A stretch of DNA of 64,000 bases from Adineta steineri (lineage: Eukaryota > Rotifera > Eurotatoria > Adinetida > Adinetidae): positions 255,149-319,148 of the forward strand of contig CAJNOI010000058.1 in NCBI GenBank assembly GCA_905250115.1, in the 5' to 3' direction. Below the pieces are notes generated by a model. It saw nothing but the letters and a program-made list of their open reading frames with translations. It was not told the origin of the DNA and did not search any database. Each line of letters begins with the position of its first letter. Within the stretch, counting starts at the first letter, position 1. Position numbers and translations under genes: made by a program. This document shows positions 1-12,295 of the stretch, piece by piece.

Positions 1-438
1 AAGAAAATAGCGATTTTTGTTTTATGAACCATGTATATGAATAGAAAACAGTAAACAATACAACAAAAAAAAGAAGACTAGTCGTACTACAACAATTAGT
101 TTTATCTTTTTACATCAATTGCTAAGGTCATATATAGTCATTTAAAGGTTTGTACATTCTAGTTTTATTCGTCTATTTTATGTATTGATGAATAAGACCA
201 TCATGTGCTGCACTAGCACGAGATGGGATAAATGCCGTTGTTAGAAAGTATTTCATCATGTCTATAGTACATTCTTCATCGAGGATCATATTACAATGAA
301 TACACAAAGAACTGAATAAGATAAAAAAATCAACACTAAATACATATTTTTACAGTTAAAAGATCGTTCTTTTCTTCGAAGAAGAGAAAAAAAAAGCACC
401 AAAAATATTAAATACAAAATAAAAGTTAACATACAAAA
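1..438. other. Flank downstream of CHMP7, no gene seen
   Basis: AT-rich sequence beyond the CHMP7 stop codon. It probably holds the CHMP7 3' UTR. I see no convincing coding stretch, RNA gene or repeat. Confidence 0.5.
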
Positions 439-2192
439 TTAATGACTTGATGATGCTATGTCAGCAATTTTATTTGATGTTGCTGTAAAAGAAAGTAATA
501 AGAAATATGATATGAAATTAACATTTGAAATCGAAAAAGAATATTAAAAACTTACGTTCTTGTACACCTAATTTTTGAAGACGTAATTCAAGATCAGCAA
601 ATGGATCTGTTTCTGGTACTTTAATAACATCATCAGCAATCGGTGTATTAATTATATCGACATTAATTGGTAGACTGGTTGCTGGTGTAGGTGGTATTGG
701 TTGTTTTAATAATTCTTCAAGTTCATCTTCTAATTCTGTCATATCAGTTGTATCATTTGTAACTGGTCGACGAAGTGCTTCATCGATTTCGCTTTGTGTA
801 TCGAGCATCTATAATTGAAAGAAAAAAGAGAGAATTCGATTAAGAATTTAAAAATAAATCTTCTTACTTCATGTACTTCATCAATCATATCTTCAACTGC
901 ATCAGGTGTAAGACCATTTTTACGTAATAATTCTTTATGAGCTTGAACTCCTGATGAATAAGCATTGATAATCTTAAAAAGAATAGATAGGTTTTTTGTT
1001 TTTTTTATGATTAATAATATTGAAAAATAAATAATTACCAATGACGAACAATCTGTTTGTTCAATTTGTGTTAGAACACTATTAAGATGTTCAATCATAT
1101 TTTCTTTTTTATCATGTTCAAGTTCAAGTAATTTCTTTTTACGTAATAATTTCTTCGCTGCTGTACGATTGCTATTTTTTAAATGACGATAAATGTCTGC
1201 TAGTAATCTAAATAAAATCGATTTTTAATAAATTGAGAAGAGGAAAAAATCTAATTTACCCTTCAATTTGTTGATCAGTTTTCTTTAATTGTTCTTCTAA
1301 ACGTTGTTTTGAATGACGTAATCTAAATATATTTGAATAGGAAAATAAATTTCTTCTCTCTTTTACTTACAAAAGAACACTAGTTTCAATTTCAGTTAAT
1401 GGTCGAACGATCGATGTTCCAGGCATAATAAATTTAACAACCTTAAAAAAATGTAATTAGGTAAAAATAATCATAATAAATAAAACTATTTTACTTTAAC
1501 ATCTTTAGCATCTCCAATATGATCTATTAAAATTTTCTTATCTTTTGTTAATGTTGATATAATTAAATTAATTGAATTTTCATCGATTAGTGTACATCGA
1601 CGGCATGTCTCAATAAATGTTGAAAATGAAACAACACAATCAAATGTTGGAACATAAACATGAGATTGTAATGTGTCAATAACTTGTTGAGCTTTTTTCT
1701 AGAATAAAAATAAATATTTTTAATTTCATAATTAATGAAAAAGTAAATTCTTACATCAACAAGTTCTTTAATAATAAAAACTTCTTGATCAATTGGTGTT
1801 CTAGGAGACATCCAACCAGTTAATGGACTTGCTAGTTTATTAAATGTCCATGATGACCATGATTGTTGAGAATTAGCATAATCATTTGTTGATATAAGCC
1901 GATTTTGTTTAGTTAATTCTTCAAATATTTTATCAAGACATTTTGGTGTTCTTCCTTTACGACGAAAACGTGAAACAATTGTTGGTATATCAATTTGTAA
2001 AAGACCATGATCTTCACAATAATCAATTATTGTTTCACTCCAAAATTTCATTTTAGCATCATAATGAACAGCATTTAAATCACGATCTTTAAAAAAAGAA
2101 AATAATGCATCCATACGTTCATCATTATGCCAGTCGGAAGGTAAACGATCCCAAGATTCAATTTGAGATGGTTTGGGTGTAAGTGATGTCAT
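439..2192 (-). CDS. CHMP7: Charged multivesicular body protein 7 (ESCRT-III)
   Basis: CHMP7 is the ESCRT-III-like factor that acts at the nuclear envelope, recruiting CHMP4 for membrane sealing and binding LEM2. The first exon (about 146 residues) reads as the paired winged-helix N-terminal half, including a WNHDERMDALFSFFK-type opening. Later exons give the basic, coiled ESCRT-III helices (RKKKLLELEHDKKENMIEHL) and an acidic C-terminal tail (TELEDELEELLKQP). Eight exons fit in frame: 2192-1755, 1698-1495, 1441-1371, 1322-1260, 1207-1039, 972-868, 808-556 and 482-439, all with GT/AG ends. They give about 448 residues, close to the human length as I remember it (about 453). A pyrimidine-rich AG lies 12 nt before the ATG. 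The gene is divergent from the gene at 2943. Confidence 0.95.
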
Positions 2193-2942
2193 TGATTAAT
2201 TAATCTAAAATATCACAATAGTTATTTCGTATTTGATATTCAGAGGACAAGAGTTCACATGATACAAGCAGTGCATAGAACGAATAAATTTGCAAGACAT
2301 ATGATTGGTGGATTATCGTGTGAGTCAACCTCAACCAATTAAATGAATAGATTAACAAAATTTATTCTTTATTTTTTCGAAGTCCCTGTTTTTTTTTATT
2401 GATCAATCTTATATAAATAATCTATGAATTATATTTAATTATTAGATATATCCTCTTTTATTTCATATATTTACAAATCATTTTATCTATGAAAATTTCA
2501 TATTCAAGAGTTTGCTGACATCTACTGAAGATCTCATCACTATATTTGATCACTGAATTCGATCGAAGAATTAACTAGAGGAAATGAATAATTGATTTCA
2601 ACTCCGACTGTTTTAATCAATGAAAGAGTTGTTTATAGACTTTGTAATCTTTCTACTGTAGCATGCCATACAAGGCAATGAAATATAATGTCCCAACTGA
2701 ATCAATGATAGAATGATATGAGTTAAATATTAATTTAACTGACATGTCTTGAATTAAAATAAAGAAACGCTACGAAGAAGAATTATTAATCATTCGATAA
2801 GTAAAAAGCTATTAAAAGAGATGAAAGTAAATCAAAGGGCGCTGATATCAATGAAATTTTTGTTTTGATTAATTTTTCTACTAATATACTTAATTCTATG
2901 CATAATTAAATGAATACAAAAAGTAATGTATTATAATATCAA
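2193..2942. other. Intergenic region between divergent genes
   Basis: 750 bp between the divergent starts of CHMP7 (-) and the gene at 2943 (+). It presumably carries both promoters. I see no repeat, RNA gene or open frame worth reporting. Confidence 0.4.
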
Positions 2943-3659
2943 ATGTCCTATTCAAAACTTCGACATGCTCCTAGTAATAGTATCATTGATATATCTAATC
3001 ACAATCAAAATCGAGCACGATCTCAAACACGAGTATCGTCTTATTTATCTCATCATCACTTATGTTCTTCGTATAGTGATGATAGTCTTGATAAAGAATT
3101 TATTGAAAATACAAAACAGACTGTTGATAAACTTTTTCAACAAACAAATTTTAATAAAATACTTGATCAAATTCAATGTACATTGCATCCAGTAATTGAA
3201 CAATTTCGTCAACAAATTCAACGAAAAAATTATTTATCAAAACAAGATCGATTTAAATGCATGAAATCTTGTGCAAAATTTATTATTGAAACATTACGCA
3301 ATGAACAATGCGAGTTTGATTCTCAAATCACTGAACTCTATCATTTACAACGAGTACTCAATCATTTTCTATCCAATCCACGTGCTAATAAATCCGTACA
3401 GACTAATGAACAATTAGAAACAGATATGATGCATTTACAAATTGATAATAAAAAAAAACTATCCAAAAATTCTCTTCTACCATCCGATGAACGTTCTAAT
3501 CTACCAAAGCAATCTAAAGATAATCTAACTCGTCAAAAACTTTATCATAAATCAGTTTCTAATGCATTTAAAAAACTGAATGATGATCTTCAAAAATTAA
3601 ATCATGAAACACCATTTCAATCTCATTTATCTAAATATCATAAACATCATCATAAATAA
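2943..3659 (+). CDS. Unrecognised single-exon protein, 238 residues
   Basis: An intact 238-residue open frame with codon choice like the neighbouring genes. I do not recognise the family. The N-terminal 60 residues are polar and Ser/His/Arg-rich. Residues about 55-145 look helical with regular hydrophobic spacing (TVDKLFQQTNFNKILDQI, CAKFIIETLRNEQCEF). The tail is basic and ends in a His/Lys cluster (KYHKHHHK). No signal peptide or membrane segment is seen. The stop is 86 nt before the start of the p25-like gene on the same strand. Probably a real lineage-specific gene; function unknown. Confidence 0.6.
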   Translation: MSYSKLRHAPSNSIIDISNHNQNRARSQTRVSSYLSHHHLCSSYSDDSLDKEFIENTKQTVDKLFQQTNFNKILDQIQCTLHPVIEQFRQQIQRKNYLSKQDRFKCMKSCAKFIIETLRNEQCEFDSQITELYHLQRVLNHFLSNPRANKSVQTNEQLETDMMHLQIDNKKKLSKNSLLPSDERSNLPKQSKDNLTRQKLYHKSVSNAFKKLNDDLQKLNHETPFQSHLSKYHKHHHK

Positions 3660-3745
3660 AATTATGTTACTAAACAAAAACGAAAATTATTCTTTCTTTA
3701 TTTGTTTTTCATTTTCGCATCTTTGATATAAACAACAATTTAAAA

Positions 3746-6400
3746 ATGTTCTTAACTAAAAATCGACCTGTACCTCGTCTTAGTACAACAAGTACTGGGC
3801 GTCGTTTAACAACAATTTTTTTAAAACATTCAATTTCACGTGGTAGTACTGCTACGAGTAGTATTGGTTCAATAACAACACCAAAAACTGGTTCAATTCT
3901 ATCTGATTTCAATGTATTAGATGAACATGATTATGAAATAACACGTCAAGTAATGCATGATCTTATTGATGAAATTCAAATTGAAAAACCTTTTATTAGT
4001 TTTAATGAAATGTTTATTGATCAAGATACTATTATTGGTTGTTTATTACGAATATTTAATGAATATGGTAAAAATATGGATGGAATACAACGAATAACAC
4101 GTGAAAATATGTTGAAACTCTTAGATGATTCAGATCTATTTGATAATGAATATACATCATCAATATTTATAAATGATTGGAATAATTTACGTAAACAAAT
4201 GATGAAAAAGAAACTTTATGAACGAAAAACAAAAGATTTTGATTTTTGTGGTTTTATTCAATTGATTGATATGATTAAAATTCGTTTACATAAAAGTAAA
4301 GATGAAATTTTAAAGAAAATTATTAGTTCATCAATTTATAATGATGTTATTAAATTAAAAGAAATTCAAGATAAAATTCAATTAGGTTTATTACCATCAA
4401 TGACAACACTTATTAATCAATATAATAATGTAAGAAACTGAATTAACCCTTCTTAGAAAAAACAAGAAAGTCACTTCATAGTTCCTCTAAGTAAATTTTG
4501 TTAAGAATGAGCCTATTTATTATAATTACTTTCTTATTCTCGATATAGTGAGCGATTATATCTGGTTCCATGAGTTATAATAACAATCTCTGAAATGCGA
4601 GCAACATATGTTCTATGATTTACATGCAAAGCGAGAAACGATGATGCTTAATGGTATTACGTTAAAATAAACAATTATGGAAAACATAAACGGAGAAGGT
4701 GGATTAATCGTGCATATTTAATAGAAAAAATGTTAGGCAATAGTAACAGAACTGGTGTAATATATCAACGGTTTTTGTATTTATAGTCAATGACATTAAA
4801 TTATGTCAACAAATCGAAAGATAATGAAGAAGAAAAAGATAATGGAGAAATTTTACCAATGTTTAGTAACGACGCAGTCGGAGTCATATTCTATTATATA
4901 ATATACTTGAAACTCATCAGGAATATCAGATTCTATCCAACAGATATAGATTGTAATAAAAATTTAAGAGTCTTACAAGAATAAACATCTCTCTACATAC
5001 TGAATACTTATGATTAGTTTCAATGATGCTCACATCCGAGATGTTTTAATGTATTCTATATTTGTGAATGAATGTTAGTTAAATTAGTATGCTTGATGAA
5101 CCTCCTTTGTAATTGGTTTCCTTTTCCTCTTATGGATCTACTATTGATGTTTTTGAATTAATAGGCGCAAATAAAAACGAATGATCGACATGTGTCACGT
5201 AAAAAGTTGAGAAAAAAACGGAAAAAGAAATTAAAATTATCAACATCTCGTAGCAAAAAAAGAAATCGAAAGATTCATAAGAATAAATCGATTAAAACAT
5301 TACAACAAAATGATGCAATCTCAACACAAGTGGAGGAAAAACAACAAACAGAAGTATTATCAAAAGATGTAGCAAAACTTAAAACATTGCACATGTTTGA
5401 ATCATGGATAAAACGTGATGAACTTGATGTAAGCAATTTATTTATAATGAATGAACTTGTGCTCTTTTATTTCTAGAAAGAATTAATGAATAAATTATTC
5501 GACTTATTTAAATTAGCATCTGAACAATTTCAACATGGTTTAATTCGACAAAATGTACTTATTCAATGGCTTCGTGCATCACATGTTATTCCAAATATAT
5601 ATTCAGTGAATATTATTGGTATTTCTAAAGATTTATATTTCTTTATTTCTCACTACAATATCTTTATGTTTATAGAAAGTATTCTATCGAGTGTTTTAGC
5701 TCGTTATATCAACGTTGGTCTATATAAATTAGATACAAATACGTTTGATTGGAATGGTTTTCTGGATTGTATTCACCTTTTAGCAAAAGAAATTCATTTA
5801 TCATTAAATGAATTTGTTAAGAAGATGCTTATAGCTGATGAATTTTCATTTCAAACATGGCGAACTGAAATAGAAGATATTCCCGAAGTTGGTACTAATA
5901 AAAAATCGGATCGTTCATGGGATGCTAAAAAAGTTCTTGCTGCTGTTAATATTATGCGTGATGTTGTTGAAGAAAGTCGTAAATTACATTTAACTGATGA
6001 TGAACGTAAACGTTTACGTTCACTCTATAAAGAATTTGCAACATTTGCATATCGTCGTCAAAGTTCACATTTAGAAGCACGTTTAACAAATTCTGTTTTA
6101 AGTAATTGGATGCGTGAATGTCGAATATTCGATGATAAATATACAATCAATGAGCTTGATAAAGATTTTATTTCAATATTAGGAGATTTTACATTAAATG
6201 GTGTTTATCCACAAGGCACACGTGATATTGATTTCGATGGTTTTCTTATATTAATACAAACAATTGCTTCACATAAACATATTCGAGCAGATGATTTTGT
6301 TCAAATGATTTTTGCTGGACCACGTAGTCCATTACAAAAAACAAGTGAATTCAATGAGCATATGGATCGTACAAAAATTCAGACAAGTCAAGGTATTTGA
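3746..6400 (+). CDS. p25-alpha/TPPP-like repeat protein
   Basis: Four exons join in frame: 3746-4429, 5165-5428, 5477-5618 and 5676-6400 (about 604 residues). The protein has three related modules, each ending in an (I/F)D(F/W)xGFxxxI segment followed by an amphipathic helix: FDFCGFIQLIDMIKIRL, FDWNGFLDCIHLLAKEI and IDFDGFLILIQTIASHK. The last module (FATFAYRR, then WMRECRIFDDKYTINELDKD) follows the pattern of the p25-alpha domain of tubulin-polymerisation-promoting proteins. A Lys/Arg-rich linker opens exon 2. A role in binding microtubules or in cilia is inference from the family. The first intron is long (735 nt, 4430-5164). The third (5619-5675, 57 nt) has no stop in frame, so its retention would add 19 residues. 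Tail-to-tail with Flattop. Confidence 0.65.
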
Positions 6401-6571
6401 AATAATAGAAAAAAAAGAAGAGTATTAAAAAAAATAAAAAAGAACGTTTTTAAATGTGATCAATGATTTGTTTATTTTTCTTATGATGAATTGTGACCAC
6501 ACGAATTATTTTTCTAGAATAAAAACAAAATAGATATTGAATATTTGAATTTAATAAAAGAATTTGGTTAA

Positions 6572-6976
6572 TCATACTTCGTATGTACGTGCTTGTTCCA
6601 TTGATTGAATTGTTTCATCACGTTGCGCACAAAGTGTATTAAAATTCTTTTCTGTCCGTCCCATAGGATGAACGTGATAAGGTCCAGGAATTCTTTTTGG
6701 TAAATCCCATGTTCCAATATATTCACCAAATGGTGATCGTTTTGATCGTTCTACACCTGGTAAAAGACGTCCATGATCATTAGCTACAAAACTACGGCTG
6801 TCTGTTGATACTATTGCAGCTGGATGCTAGAATAAAGAAAAATTAATTTTAGAACGATTTTCGTCTTCTGTGTTACTAACCACGCCTGGTTGAGGATCTT
6901 TTGGTACTTGATACATTTGTAAACGTTTTGGTGTAAAAGATTTTTCATATTGGGAAGCACTGTAGTTTCGAGCCAT
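6572..6976 (-). CDS. FLTP: Protein Flattop (CFAP126)
   Basis: Flattop is a ciliary protein that acts in basal-body positioning and decorates the inside of axonemal doublets. The N-terminus MARNYSASQYEKSFTPKRLQ matches the vertebrate Flattop opening (MATNYSANQYEKAF). The second exon carries the other family signature, ANDHGRLLPGVERSKRSPFG followed by a GTWDLPKRIPG block. The exons are 6976-6881 and 6826-6572, giving about 116 residues, shorter than the mammalian protein, whose variable C-terminal tail is missing. The stop used here overlaps a possible GT donor. A further splice to an AG near 6516 would end the protein within two codons, so the product is almost unchanged either way. Confidence 0.9.
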
Positions 6977-7470
6977 GTCTTCGTTGTAATTTTTGAATAA
7001 ACAAATGATAGAATCGTTGTGGTTGCCATAATCATTGTAAAAATAAATGTTATTGTCAGAGCAACGGAAAGAGGTTCGTAGAAAAAAAAAGTATGTCGTT
7101 AGTTATCAATGTAATCAAATATAAATATATTATGATTTTAATTACTTTGTATTAAATAAAAAAGTATCAAATTTTCATTAATCAAATAATAATATTATTT
7201 ATTTCTGAATTAGTCATTGGCTAATGCACGAGAGTCAAAGACAAAAAAAGAAAAAAAGAAAAGAATCACCAGAAATTTCAACATAAATGTTGGGTAACAG
7301 AAACCACAAAAAAAAGAAACAAACTATCTGCTTGTATCGAGAAGAAACGAGGAAGAAAGATTTTTTAAGATTTGTTGCTGTCACATATCAAAGAATAAGA
7401 AATAATCTTCTATAGATATAGATATATAGATATGTATATAAATATACAAAAAAGAAAAGAAAAAATTAAA
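6977..7470. other. Intergenic region
   Basis: AT-rich spacer between the Flattop start and the stop of the SH2 adaptor gene. It contains a short TATAGATA-type simple repeat near 7415-7445. No gene is seen. Confidence 0.4.
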
Positions 7471-9711
7471 TTACAAAAGTTCTTCATCTTCATCATTAAA
7501 ATGATGATTATTAGGTGGTGATGATGATGATAATGTTTCACATCGAAATACAGGTGTACCTAATTTAATAGGTGCCGCACCGCGTATAGGTACACATGTT
7601 TGACTAAAATATTCAATCATACGTGAAACACTTGGAAATGGTCTTGAACATTCTCCAAGAATATAAACACCTGCTGTATAACATATTCGCATATGCATAC
7701 AACTTTTTGTAGTTCTATATGAGAGAAGCCAAAAAAAAATAAATTCTTCAATGAAAAAAAAACATCATTTATTTTACCTAATAGATAGTGAATAATCATT
7801 TTGATTTCCACTTTCACTTTGACGTACAATAAAACTACCAGGTGGACGTGTTTGTAAAATACTTTCAGCTGTTCGTCGTGACATTGCATAATGATACCAC
7901 CTAAATAAATATAAAAATTTCCATTTTTTTTCTTCTTCTTGTGAAATGTGAGATCAACACTTACAAATAACGATCAATTGGAATTGTTGTCTCAATATCC
8001 GATGTTAATGGAACGAAGTTACGATTGTTTATCTTGTTGATTTCTATTCAAATAAGAGAGAACAAAAATGAAATTTTTTCAATAGACTAGAATAATTTTA
8101 GATTTATTTAGGTATAAAAAGCAACAACAATCTTTTGTAAATTGTTTGCTTACCTCCGATGTTTGTACTACTAATATTATTTTTATCGTCTGGTGAACAT
8201 GTGCTATGTCGACAAGTACTAATCGTAGGAGAAACCATAGGAAATGGTGGTGTACAATGTTGTTTTGATTCTTCTGTACTTGGCATCTTTTGTAATGAAT
8301 TTCCATTACGATTAGATGTTGATAACGGGGGAGATGAAAGACTATTGATAAGCGATGTTTGTAAAGTATCCCATGGTCGTTCATATGCTATTGGTGATTC
8401 TTGATTAGTTATCAATTGTGTTTTAGGTAGAGATGATGCTGAAACACTAGTATTACTACATCGAGTTGATGAACTTAAACGTTTAAATCTTTGTAATGCA
8501 GCCTAGAGTAAATGATAATAAAAAAAAAAAGAAAGTTTATGACCTTTGTAAATAATCGCTTATCATAAAAAGGACCTACTTCAAATGACATAGGTTTAGT
8601 ATCATCTGTTATCAATGGTGATTCAGTTGATGATGATGTTGTTGATAATGACGAGATTGTACTACTATGTGAAGTAATATTTGTTGATTCTTGTCGATTT
8701 TCTAGAAGATGTGATAGATCAACTTTAGCTGGTGCTGTATTGACTCTTTGTGAACGTTCATTTGACGGTGATGATGTTGCAAAAACAAAACTGCGTGATG
8801 TATCTGTACCCGAACGAACAATATGTGCATTGAGACAATAAGAAATTTTTTTCAGAGAAGGATCAAGATTTTCAACAATTAAATTATTGTTATTGTTATT
8901 ATTGTTGTTGTTATTATTATTAATATTAAAGGATCGATTTCGAGCATTATTATTATTATTAAGATTATTATTACTAGTGCCACATTGACATGCGATATTA
9001 GTTGCTGTTGGCATTAACCCACCTGGTGGTAATGGAGGAAGTGAAGGTGGTGAAGGTTCACGAAGTGTAAATGATTTTTTTGTAGATGATGATGTACGTG
9101 CTGAACGAGTTCGATGAAATGGATTGCTGTTATTATTATTATTAGATGTATAAGATAAAGATGTTGAACGACTGTTAGTATTCGATGGATGAAGTAGAGC
9201 ATCAGTTAGTGCTGTAATTGTATTTGATGTTGATGTTGATCGTTGTTCACTAAGTAATTTAAATTTTTCTTCTTGTGTTTTTAAATCCCATGGTGAACAA
9301 TATGATTCGTCTACGACACCATGTGATTGAAAAGGTGAACGCGATGCTGTTGCTGCACTCATTGATGAACTGTTGTTGTTGTTATTGTTGTTAGTATTAT
9401 TTGAAAAATCGGTCAATGTACGATCAATAGCATCTAAAGAGGCACTTATATCTATATAGGTATGTAATTTTAAATAATAAGTCATACATGACAGGTCGAG
9501 TAGTTATGACGGGAGGGCATACACCTCTTTTTTAACTACATATACATACGTATAATACACGCGTGCCCGTCAAATGAATAGGTGAACAGCTGCAAGAAAA
9601 AGTAACTCAGCTGAGCAGAACAAACGATGAAGTATTCCATCTATTCAATGTGCCCCGGACATTCATTATCCAACGGCGAACAGAAAAAAAACGAGAAGGA
9701 AGGAGAGAAAG

Positions 9712-9749
<38 letters not shown>

Positions 9750-12056
9750 ACATATGTGTATGACCGATGTTGTTGCATGGTCTCTCAATGAAAACAATCT
9801 GTCTATCTTTTTTTTCTTCTTTCCAGCAAAAAAAAATTGAGACGGACAATGCTTGACGAATAAGGTCAAGAACTATCACAATAGTCTAAGTAATTCTATA
9901 TGCTGATTATTTCCCATTTCGTCTGTCTCATTCTATCGTGATGAGTTTGTTGTGGTTGTCGGCAAGACAATCATGCACTCGTTTTTTTTTCACTTACGTA
10001 ATTGTACGAACAGACCAACGACGATTGATTCAATTGTTGATCCGCAGAGCGGGGGAGAGAAAAAGAAAGAGTGATAGCAAATAACCGACTAATTCTTTAT
10101 TTAACTCTTACACGTCTACAAAGGCATATAACACGTTCTGTTCAATCACCCGCCTTCACAATAGCGTAGTTCAGTGAGTCTCTCTCATAGCATACTACGT
10201 TTATTTTCTTTTGTCTGTTTTCAATACAGAAAAAAAAGAGAAAACGTTCTTTATTTTACATTCTCCCTTTTTTTTCTCCTCTATCCAATGATTTAAGTGA
10301 ATGATGACATCTAATCATAGAGACTGATTGGTACGATACTATGTAGTATACGATATATACAACCATAGTGAAATTAGAATAAATGATTATACTCATATAA
10401 GCAACAAAAGGGCAAGTCTACAAACACCATCAATCGTCTAATGGCACATACATATTGTCAAATACAAATGAGTGCAATCGTCTTAATACATATATACATA
10501 CAAATATATGTATAGAACGTTGACCCCACCCCAATATGTACATACTAGTCTTATAATATTCGTTCGTCATATCTCAATTGATAGGTTAAGATTGAAAGTA
10601 AAACCTTGATAGACAAAGAAGAGTAGAGAGAGTATGTTATTATTATTACAAAACTTTGCGTTTTTTTTATATAGTGTTCTGTTCATATGGTAATGATGAG
10701 AATATCCATATATAAACTCAGCGGGATACATCAAACATGTGAACAGCTGCAGCTGTTTCTTTATTTCGCTTTTTTTTCTCTTCTTCATTCACTTCTCATG
10801 TTTAATTTCACTCGAGATATTGTTATGATTATTCTCTACTGGTGGTAACTAACTTACGTTGATGATGATGATGATGATGTTGCTGATGATGCTGCTGCTT
10901 GATAAAAGACGATTCACAGCCATTCTCCTTGGCAGCATTATTGCCATTTGATGAATAGGAAAGAATACTAGGCTATAATAATAATAAAAAAAAGAACAAT
11001 CAAAGTATTAATAGTAAAACAAGAAATCCAATCGGGAAATGTAATATATAGTAAAAGAAAGCACATTCACCGATGTTCGTTTGCGTTCTTTTCTCGTATT
11101 GTCAGCAAAACAAGCCAACATTGTGTTTGATTCGTTCGTTCATTCAATCATTGATGTTACAACGATGGTCGAGGGCAATAGTATTATTATTAGTCGAATC
11201 ACGCATCATCGTTGTCGATTATGTCACAACTTTAGTGTGCGCACATGCACAAATGAATATTTATTTAATATGCCATTTATAGCTGACAGTTTATTCAATG
11301 GCTTTCGTATATATAATGTATATATCCCTTCAAATAGAGTCTTGCCAGAGAACGTTGACAATAATAACGATGATGATGATGATGATGGCCTTACTGACCT
11401 CGATAAATAAGTGAAGATCTGTCTGCACACATAGACAGTCGAACGGGTGAACTTTTGAGATAAAACGTGTAGGATAATTAGGATAAATGTTTATGTAAAG
11501 TAAAAAATGATTTGTATTACTTTCAGTATTGAATCTCAGTAAATGAATATAGAGTTAGACAGAAATGGCAATCATTAGTTACGTATGTCTTTAGATATGC
11601 TCTTTTCTTTTATCAAGGTAGACATTTGGTGCGAAGGACAGAACTGGCGTCCGAAATAGAGAAAAATTCTCATTTTTGATGACAAGTCTATGAAAGATAG
11701 AGAAAATGACCTTCATTTTTCATGCCTCATTTGCACATTTATAAAACTGGCATATAGACGACTGGTATTGTCAATTTCTGTCTGTATTATTAATGGTTTA
11801 CATCAGAAGGACACACTAAACAATCTATTGAATGATCCGATTACAAAAAATACGTTTTTAATAGGACATTTTCGAGCGACAAATAAGATTAAAATGCAAT
11901 AAGAAAAGTACAAAGAGCGAGAGCATATTATATGGGACGGGGGGTCTATTTGAGTTCTATATATAGTAAATTTACCTGTTCTGTATGAATATTATTTGAT
12001 TGTTTAAATGAGGATGAAGTTGGTAAAGCTCGATCAAATAAAGAAACTAATGGCAT
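7471..12056 (-). CDS. SHB/SHE/SHF-family SH2 adaptor
   Basis: Seven exons join in frame (12056-11976, 10972-10858, 9451-8544, 8502-8154, 8043-7965, 7900-7778, 7714-7471) to give about 632 residues. The C-terminal ~100 residues form one SH2 domain: it opens WYHYAMSRRTAESIL, carries the phosphotyrosine-binding Arg in SFIVRQSES, then MHMRI, YILGECSRPFPSV and VPIRGA, as in the SHB/SHD/SHE/SHF adaptors. The N-terminal ~500 residues are disordered, with poly-Asn, Ser/Thr-rich and His/Gln runs plus a Pro-rich stretch (PSPPSLPPLPPGG) that could bind SH3 domains. The family couples tyrosine kinases to downstream signalling. The donor at 8543 (GTCATA) is weak but keeps the frame. The first exon encodes 27 residues, and an AG lies 3 nt before its ATG. 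Which paralogue it matches best is not decided. Confidence 0.85.
9452..10857 (-). other. Long intron 2 of the SH2 adaptor gene
   Basis: A 1.4-kb intron, far above the usual ~57 nt here. It holds a (TA)n run near 9716-9741 and several homopolymer tracts. No exon-like segment or transposon end is seen. Its length and 5' position would suit regulatory elements, but I see no specific site. Confidence 0.5.
10973..11975 (-). other. Long intron 1 of the SH2 adaptor gene
   Basis: A 1.0-kb intron between the first two coding exons. It contains small open frames on the plus strand, one ending in an Asp/Asn run from a GAT repeat. Their composition does not look like selected coding sequence. Confidence 0.5.
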
Positions 12057-12295
12057 GATCTAGAACTGCATCGGAATGTGTCAAAAATGTATATGAACAT
12101 TGATGAGAGGTTTATATAATAATACGATGTTCAATAATAAACAAGAATAAAGAACGCAAAAAATATCAAAGAAATCATTCGTTAAAAAAACGAACCAATC
12201 ATATTTGAATAGTTAAATTTTGTTATTATTGATATTGTTTTCTGTTTATTTTCACTTCTAGAAAATAAAAATAATCGTGTGTAATTCGTTTTAGA

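Noticed and set aside
2926-3195. 89-residue frame overlapping the gene at 2943
   Set aside because: Out-of-frame shadow of the 238-residue gene.
4787-4984. Possible extra exon inside the first intron of the p25-like gene (TTTATAG then TCAATGACATTAAATTATG)
   Set aside because: Exons 3746-4429 and 5165-5428 join in phase without it, and its second half does not look coding; transcripts could change this.
11081-11410. 109-residue plus-strand frame with an Asp/Asn run
   Set aside because: It lies inside intron 1 of the SH2 adaptor gene, its acidic end is a GAT simple repeat, and no splice or family support is seen.
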